54,264 bases of DNA, taken from an uncultured Eubacteriales bacterium (lineage in GTDB: Bacteria > Bacillota > Clostridia > Oscillospirales > Oscillospiraceae). This document shows positions 50,769 through 54,264 of the stretch, piece by piece. The number at the start of each line of letters is the position of its first letter. The stretch's first letter is position 1. The position numbers and the translations under genes were made by a program. The notes beneath the pieces were generated by a model, which was not told where the DNA came from, did no database searches, and saw nothing but the letters and a program-made list of their open reading frames with translations. Location of the stretch: contig CASDSM010000034.1 of NCBI GenBank assembly GCA_949283375.1, positions 1 through 54,264 on the forward strand, read 5' to 3'.

Positions 50769-53195
50769 ATGCTGAAACATCAAGATCTGATCCAACAAAT
50801 GACTTTGGAGGAGAAGTGTTACCTGCTCTCCGGCCGCGACTTCTGGGCCAGCAGGAGCGTCTCCCGCCTGGGCGTGCCCAGCATGAGCATGTCCGACGGC
50901 CCGCACGGCCTGCGCAAGCAGGAGGGGGCGGGCGACCAGCTCGGCCTGAACGGCTCTCTGCCGGCCACCTGCTTCCCCACCGCGGCGACCATCGCCAACT
51001 CCTGGGACCCGTCCCTCGGCGAGGAGATCGGCAAGCTGCTGGGCGAGGAGGCGGTCTCTCAGGGCGTAGCCGTGGTCCTCGGCCCCGGCCTGAACGTCAA
51101 GCGCAGCCCGCTGTGCGGCCGCAACTTCGAGTATTTCTCGGAGGACCCCTATCTGGCCGGCAAGATGGCGGCGGGCTATGTCCGCGGCATCCAGTCCAAG
51201 GGCGTCGCGGCCTGCCCGAAGCACTTCGCCTGCAACTCGCAGGAGCTGCGCCGCATGGCCTCCGACTCCATCGTGGACGAGCGGACGCTGCGGGAGATCT
51301 ACCTGACCGGCTTTGAGATCGCCGTCAAGGAGAGCGACCCGCTCTCCCTCATGAGCTCCTACAACTGCGTCAACGGCGTCTACGCCAACGAGAACCGCCA
51401 CCTCCTGCGCGAGATTCTGAAGGACGAGTGGGGCTTCAACGGCTATGTCGTCTCCGACTGGGGCGGCTCGAACGACCACGTCGCCGGCGTGCTGGCCGGC
51501 TCCCACCTGGAGATGCCCACCAGCGGCGGCGACTCCGACCCCGAGCTGATCGAGGCGGTCCAGAGCGGCAGGCTCCCGGAGGCGTGGCTGGACACCATCG
51601 TGGACGAGCTGCTTGATGTCGTCCTGCGCACCCATCCCGCCATCGAGGCGGGCGAGGGCAAGCCCTTTGACAAGGAGGCCCACCACGCCGCGGCGATGCG
51701 CGCCTCGGAGCAGTCTGTCGTCCTGCTGAAAAACGAGGACGGCATCCTGCCCCTCTCCGCCGGGAGCAAGGTCGCCCTGATCGGCGACTTCGCCGAGACC
51801 CCGCGCTATCAGGGCGCCGGCTCCTCCGTCGTCAACCCCACCAAGCTGGACAGCACGAAGGACGTCATCGGCGCGAGCGGTCTGGACTGCATCGGCTTTG
51901 CCCGCGGCTACACCCGTGCCGGCGGTCCGGACGCCGCGCTGCAGGAGGAGGCCTGCCAGCTGGCTGAAAAGGCGGACGTGGTCCTGCTGTGCATCGGCCT
52001 GGACGAGATCTCCGAGGCCGAGGGCCTGGACCGCAAGCACATGCGCATCCCCGAGAGCCAGATCCAGCTCCTCGAGGCGGTCGCCCGGGTGAACCAGAAG
52101 ATCGTCGTCATCTTCTCCGGCGGCTCCGCCGTGGAGATGCCCTGGCTGGGCAGCTGCAAGGCGCTGGTCCACGGCTACCTCTGCGGCCAGGCGGGCGCGG
52201 CGGCGGTGCTCAACGTGGTCACCGGCAAGGTCAACCCCTCCGGCCGTCTGGCGGAGAGCTATCCCATCCGCTATGAGGACGTCTCCTCCGCCCCCTACTT
52301 CCCCAGCAAGGAGCGCACCTCGGAGTACCGCGAGAGCCTCTATGTCGGCTACCGCTACTATGAGACGGCGAATATCCCCGTCCTCTTCCCCTTCGGCTTC
52401 GGCCTGAGCTACACCACCTTCGCCTACTCCGACCTCAAGGTGACGCCGAAGCAGGCCACCTTCACCCTGAAGAACACCGGCGTGGTGGACGGCGCGGAGG
52501 TCGCGCAGCTCTATGTCTCCCGCACGGACGGCCAGGTGTTCCGCCCGGTCAAGGAGCTCAAGGGCTTCCAGAAGGTCTTCCTCAAGGCGGGGGAGAGCAA
52601 GCAGGTCACCATCCCCCTCGATGACAAGGCGTTCCGTTACTTCAACGTCCGGACCAACCGCTTCGAGGTGGAGGGCGGCGCCTATCAGGTGATGATCGGC
52701 GCGTCCGTGGCGGACATTAAGCTGACCGCCACCGTGGAGGTCAAGGGCACCGACGCCGTGGCCCCCTACGACCCGGCGACCCTGCCGAGCTACTACTCCG
52801 GCAAGATCACCGCCGTCTCCGATGCGGAGTTTGAGACCCTCTACGGCGGCCCGGTGCCCGACGGTCACTGGAACTCCGCCGGCCTGCTGGAGATGAACGA
52901 CGCGCTGTGCCAGATGTACTACGCGAAGAACCCGATCGCCCGCCTGGTCTATAAGATTTTGACCAGCCTGATCGAGAAGGCAGAGGCCAAGGGCAAGCCC
53001 GACCTGAACCTCCTGTTCATCTACAATATGCCCTTCCGCGGCATCGCGAAGATGACCGGCGGCGCGTGCACGATGGAGATGGCGGAGGGCATCCTGACGA
53101 TGGTGAACGGCCACTTCTGCAAGGGCCTCGGCAAGGTCCTCGGCGGCCTCGGCCGCGCCGGCAAGAAGCAGAAGAAGGCCGCGGAGATGAAGTGA
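50769..53195 (+). CDS. GH3 beta-glucosidase, cytoplasmic, conventional domain order
   Basis: The enzyme has 808 residues and no signal peptide. The order is an N-terminal barrel (about 1-280) with MSDGPHGLR, GRNFEYFSEDPYLAG, KHFACNSQE and nucleophile Asp230 in YVVSDWGG. The C-terminal alpha/beta domain (about 310-520) and an FnIII-like domain (about 560-645) follow, plus an extra C-terminal tail of about 130 residues (about 675-808) with a Lys-rich end. GAGGGAGGATATC precedes the ATG. Downstream of the permuted GH3, it likely completes hydrolysis of imported beta-glucosides. The tail, with MPFRGIAKMTGGACTMEMAEGI, is also seen in some clostridial GH3 proteins; its role is unclear. Confidence 0.95.
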   Translation: MLKHQDLIQQMTLEEKCYLLSGRDFWASRSVSRLGVPSMSMSDGPHGLRKQEGAGDQLGLNGSLPATCFPTAATIANSWDPSLGEEIGKLLGEEAVSQGVAVVLGPGLNVKRSPLCGRNFEYFSEDPYLAGKMAAGYVRGIQSKGVAACPKHFACNSQELRRMASDSIVDERTLREIYLTGFEIAVKESDPLSLMSSYNCVNGVYANENRHLLREILKDEWGFNGYVVSDWGGSNDHVAGVLAGSHLEMPTSGGDSDPELIEAVQSGRLPEAWLDTIVDELLDVVLRTHPAIEAGEGKPFDKEAHHAAAMRASEQSVVLLKNEDGILPLSAGSKVALIGDFAETPRYQGAGSSVVNPTKLDSTKDVIGASGLDCIGFARGYTRAGGPDAALQEEACQLAEKADVVLLCIGLDEISEAEGLDRKHMRIPESQIQLLEAVARVNQKIVVIFSGGSAVEMPWLGSCKALVHGYLCGQAGAAAVLNVVTGKVNPSGRLAESYPIRYEDVSSAPYFPSKERTSEYRESLYVGYRYYETANIPVLFPFGFGLSYTTFAYSDLKVTPKQATFTLKNTGVVDGAEVAQLYVSRTDGQVFRPVKELKGFQKVFLKAGESKQVTIPLDDKAFRYFNVRTNRFEVEGGAYQVMIGASVADIKLTATVEVKGTDAVAPYDPATLPSYYSGKITAVSDAEFETLYGGPVPDGHWNSAGLLEMNDALCQMYYAKNPIARLVYKILTSLIEKAEAKGKPDLNLLFIYNMPFRGIAKMTGGACTMEMAEGILTMVNGHFCKGLGKVLGGLGRAGKKQKKAAEMK

Positions 53196-53214
53196 GAAAC
53201 AGGAGGTATATGAG

Positions 53215-53784
53215 ATGAGCTTTATCAATGATTTTGCCGAGAAGCACCCCAAGGCAGCCGAGTGGTTCCGCAAAGGCGGTCTCTTCATCATCTTCAGCTA
53301 TGTGGTCACCTTCCTGAAGATGCTGCTGCTGATGTTCCTGCCGGCCTTCTACCGCAGCCTGGTGGGAGACGCGGAGTGGCTCTGGCCGGGCGTTCCGGTC
53401 ACCCTCTTCGGCGTGAATTTCAGCCTCGCCATTATCGGCAATGACCTCGCCAGCGGCGGCCTGGCCTACACCCTGGCCAACCTGACCGCCATCTTCTTCG
53501 GCGAGTGCGTCAACTTCCCCCTCCAGCGCAACGTCACCTTCAAGAGCAACGGCCCGCTGGTCCCGCAGATCCTCGCCCACCTCGTCGCGACGATCGCGGT
53601 CTTCCTGGTCATGAACCTCTTCACCTGCGTCTGGAACCCGGTCACCAACGCGCTCATCACGAATGAGGCCCTGCGCAACACCATCCAGAGCATCGTGACC
53701 ACCGTGGTCACCGGCGGCGTGGCGATGGTCATCATCTTTGCCGTGGACAACAAGATCTTCGCCCCCGACTTCGGGAAGAAGTAA
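53215..53784 (+). CDS. GtrA-like membrane protein
   Basis: The protein has 189 residues and four TMs (about 25-45, 70-90, 120-140 and 155-175). The family signature is FGECVNFPLQRNVTFKSNG, comparable to the NFxxxRxxxF motif of GtrA/PF04138 proteins that help move polyprenyl-linked sugars across membranes. ACAGGAGGTATATGAG precedes the ATG, and the gene begins 19 bp after GH3, so it is cotranscribed. Its link with two GH3 enzymes suggests cell-surface glycan metabolism; a specific role is not known. Confidence 0.82.
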   Translation: MSFINDFAEKHPKAAEWFRKGGLFIIFSYVVTFLKMLLLMFLPAFYRSLVGDAEWLWPGVPVTLFGVNFSLAIIGNDLASGGLAYTLANLTAIFFGECVNFPLQRNVTFKSNGPLVPQILAHLVATIAVFLVMNLFTCVWNPVTNALITNEALRNTIQSIVTTVVTGGVAMVIIFAVDNKIFAPDFGKK

Positions 53785-53814
53785 GTCCAGTACATCGCAG
53801 CATTGCAAAACAGA

Positions 53815-53857
53815 CAGCCGGAAGCCGGAGCTGATCGCCGGCTTCCGGCTGCTTTTT
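53815..53857 (+). terminator. Terminator of the GH3-GH3-gtrA operon
   Basis: CAGCCGGAAGCCGG (53815-53828) pairs with CCGGCTTCCGGCTG (53838-53851), followed by CTTTTTC. Confidence 0.92.
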
Positions 53858-53913
53858 CGGCCGGGACCATACCGCCGCGCGGAAACCCGGTGTGGAAAAA
53901 GAGGCTTCGGCGT

Positions 53914-53921
53914 GCTATAAT
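53914..53921 (+). promoter_or_regulatory. Extended -10 promoter of the interrupted small gene
   Basis: GCTATAAT (53914-53921) preceded by TG gives a strong extended -10, about 30 bp before the AGAGGAG site of the next reading frame. Confidence 0.6.
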
Positions 53922-53950
53922 GGGCTGGAAGTAAAAAAGAGGAGTTTGGA

Positions 53951-54016
53951 ATGGATGATCAGGATACTTTTTGTATGTCATGGAAGGATTTACCGGACAT
54001 GAAAAAACGCCTGTAA
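53951..54016 (+). pseudogene. 5' end of a gene apparently interrupted by a mobile element
   Basis: A good promoter and AGAGGAGTTTGGA lead into an ATG at 53951. The frame MDDQDTFCMSWKDLPDMKKRL stops at 54014-54016 after 21 codons. A complete set of expression signals before such a short frame, directly next to the end of a serine-recombinase gene, suggests that the original gene was cut by integration. The intact gene cannot be identified from 21 residues. It could also be a genuine small peptide. Confidence 0.5.
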
Positions 54017-54057
54017 ATCAAGGCTTAATAGTGACAAGTAACTATTTTGTCTTGCCC

Positions 54058-54105
54058 GGGGCAGAGAACGGTGTGACCGTAATGGTCACGCCGTTTTTCT
54101 GCCCC
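54058..54105. terminator. Long hairpin overlapping the recombinase stop
   Basis: GGGGCAGAGAACGGTGTGACC (54058-54078; the central part is AACGGTGTGACC) pairs with GGTCACGCCGTTTTTCTGCCCC (54084-54105; core GGTCACGCCGTT) around GTAAT, with single mismatches. The recombinase TGA (54086-54088) lies inside the right arm. It includes a five-T run and probably ends transcription at the element edge. Confidence 0.75.
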
Positions 54106-54264
54106 CGGGGGTGGATTCGCAGGCCGCAGGCTCGGAAACCACTGGTATCTCCACGTCATCCACGAAGTTCCAGTAGATTTTCACCTTTTGCACCCGCTTG
54201 CCGCCAGACTTGTCCGGGGCGAACACCTCGATCTTTCGAATATACTCGTTGACGATGGTTGGCG
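54086..54264 (-). CDS. Large serine recombinase (TndX/TnpX type), C-terminal end only
   Basis: The minus strand encodes TIVNEYIRKIEVFAPDKSGG, then KRVQKVKIYWNFVDDVEIP and a short polar tail ending at TGA 54086-54088. This is the C-terminal DUF4368 end of large site-specific serine recombinases, which integrate and excise Tn4451/Tn5397-like and other clostridial elements. The rest of the gene lies beyond the window. Its end lies only about 70 bp from the truncated small gene, as expected when the recombinase gene lies at the edge of the integrated element. Confidence 0.85.
   Translation of the reverse strand, partial: PTIVNEYIRKIEVFAPDKSGGKRVQKVKIYWNFVDDVEIPVVSEPAACESTPGGRKTA

Overview
The window is high-GC DNA whose gene content fits a spore-forming gut Clostridium relative, most likely an Oscillospiraceae member of the Flavonifractor/Lawsonibacter/Intestinimonas type. 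The reasons are SpoIVB, a BclA-like collagen tail, AsnA, a Bce-type peptide module, Lpl/YtcP-type sugar ABC permeases, consensus sigma-A promoters and many intergenic hairpin repeats. This placement is inference; no rRNA is present.

Layout. 1-1372: tail of a collagen-like surface protein, then a glycosyltransferase that could modify it. 1515-4825: a fold-back repeat, spoIVB, an AT-richer insert bounded by a second copy of the spoIVB 3' end, a zinc-ribbon protein and an SGNH hydrolase. 4882-8103: a MATE exporter and a NiaR-type 3H repressor sharing one divergent promoter/operator, then asnA. 8227-10923: an NMT1-type ABC transporter behind a leader that contains an intrinsic terminator. 10979-15060: pyroglutamyl peptidase and a large secreted GH53 galactanase. 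15101-20737: an intergenic hairpin repeat, a GNAT acetyltransferase and a four-gene Bce-like peptide sensing and detoxification module. 20857-37236: a carbohydrate utilisation locus with GH1 and GH95 (minus strand), and on the plus strand a LacI regulator, a GH94-like phosphorylase, two permeases, a binding lipoprotein, YesL, a GH42 beta-galactosidase and a serine hydrolase. There is no transporter ATPase, so a shared MsmX-like one is expected elsewhere. 37237-41290: a hairpin repeat between identical terminators, a zinc-ribbon pseudokinase receptor and a cytidylate-kinase-like protein. 41520-44889: PutP and SerA. 44951-45230: a 280-bp nested fold-back element. 45348-53784: a LytTR/GHKL two-component system, a domain-permuted membrane GH3, a conventional GH3 and a GtrA-like protein. 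53914-54264: the 5' end of a small interrupted gene and the C-terminus of a large serine recombinase, marking the edge of an integrated mobile element.

Functional picture. The galactanase (outside) and GH42 (inside) suit beta-1,4-galactan or galacto-oligosaccharides. GH95, GH1, the phosphorylase and the ABC importer suit fucosylated or beta-linked oligosaccharides under a LacI repressor whose operators can be read in the sequence. The most unusual items are the pseudokinase lacking all the core catalytic residues, the MATE/NiaR shared operator, the permuted GH3, the structured intergenic elements, and the spoIVB-tail duplication around foreign-looking cargo.
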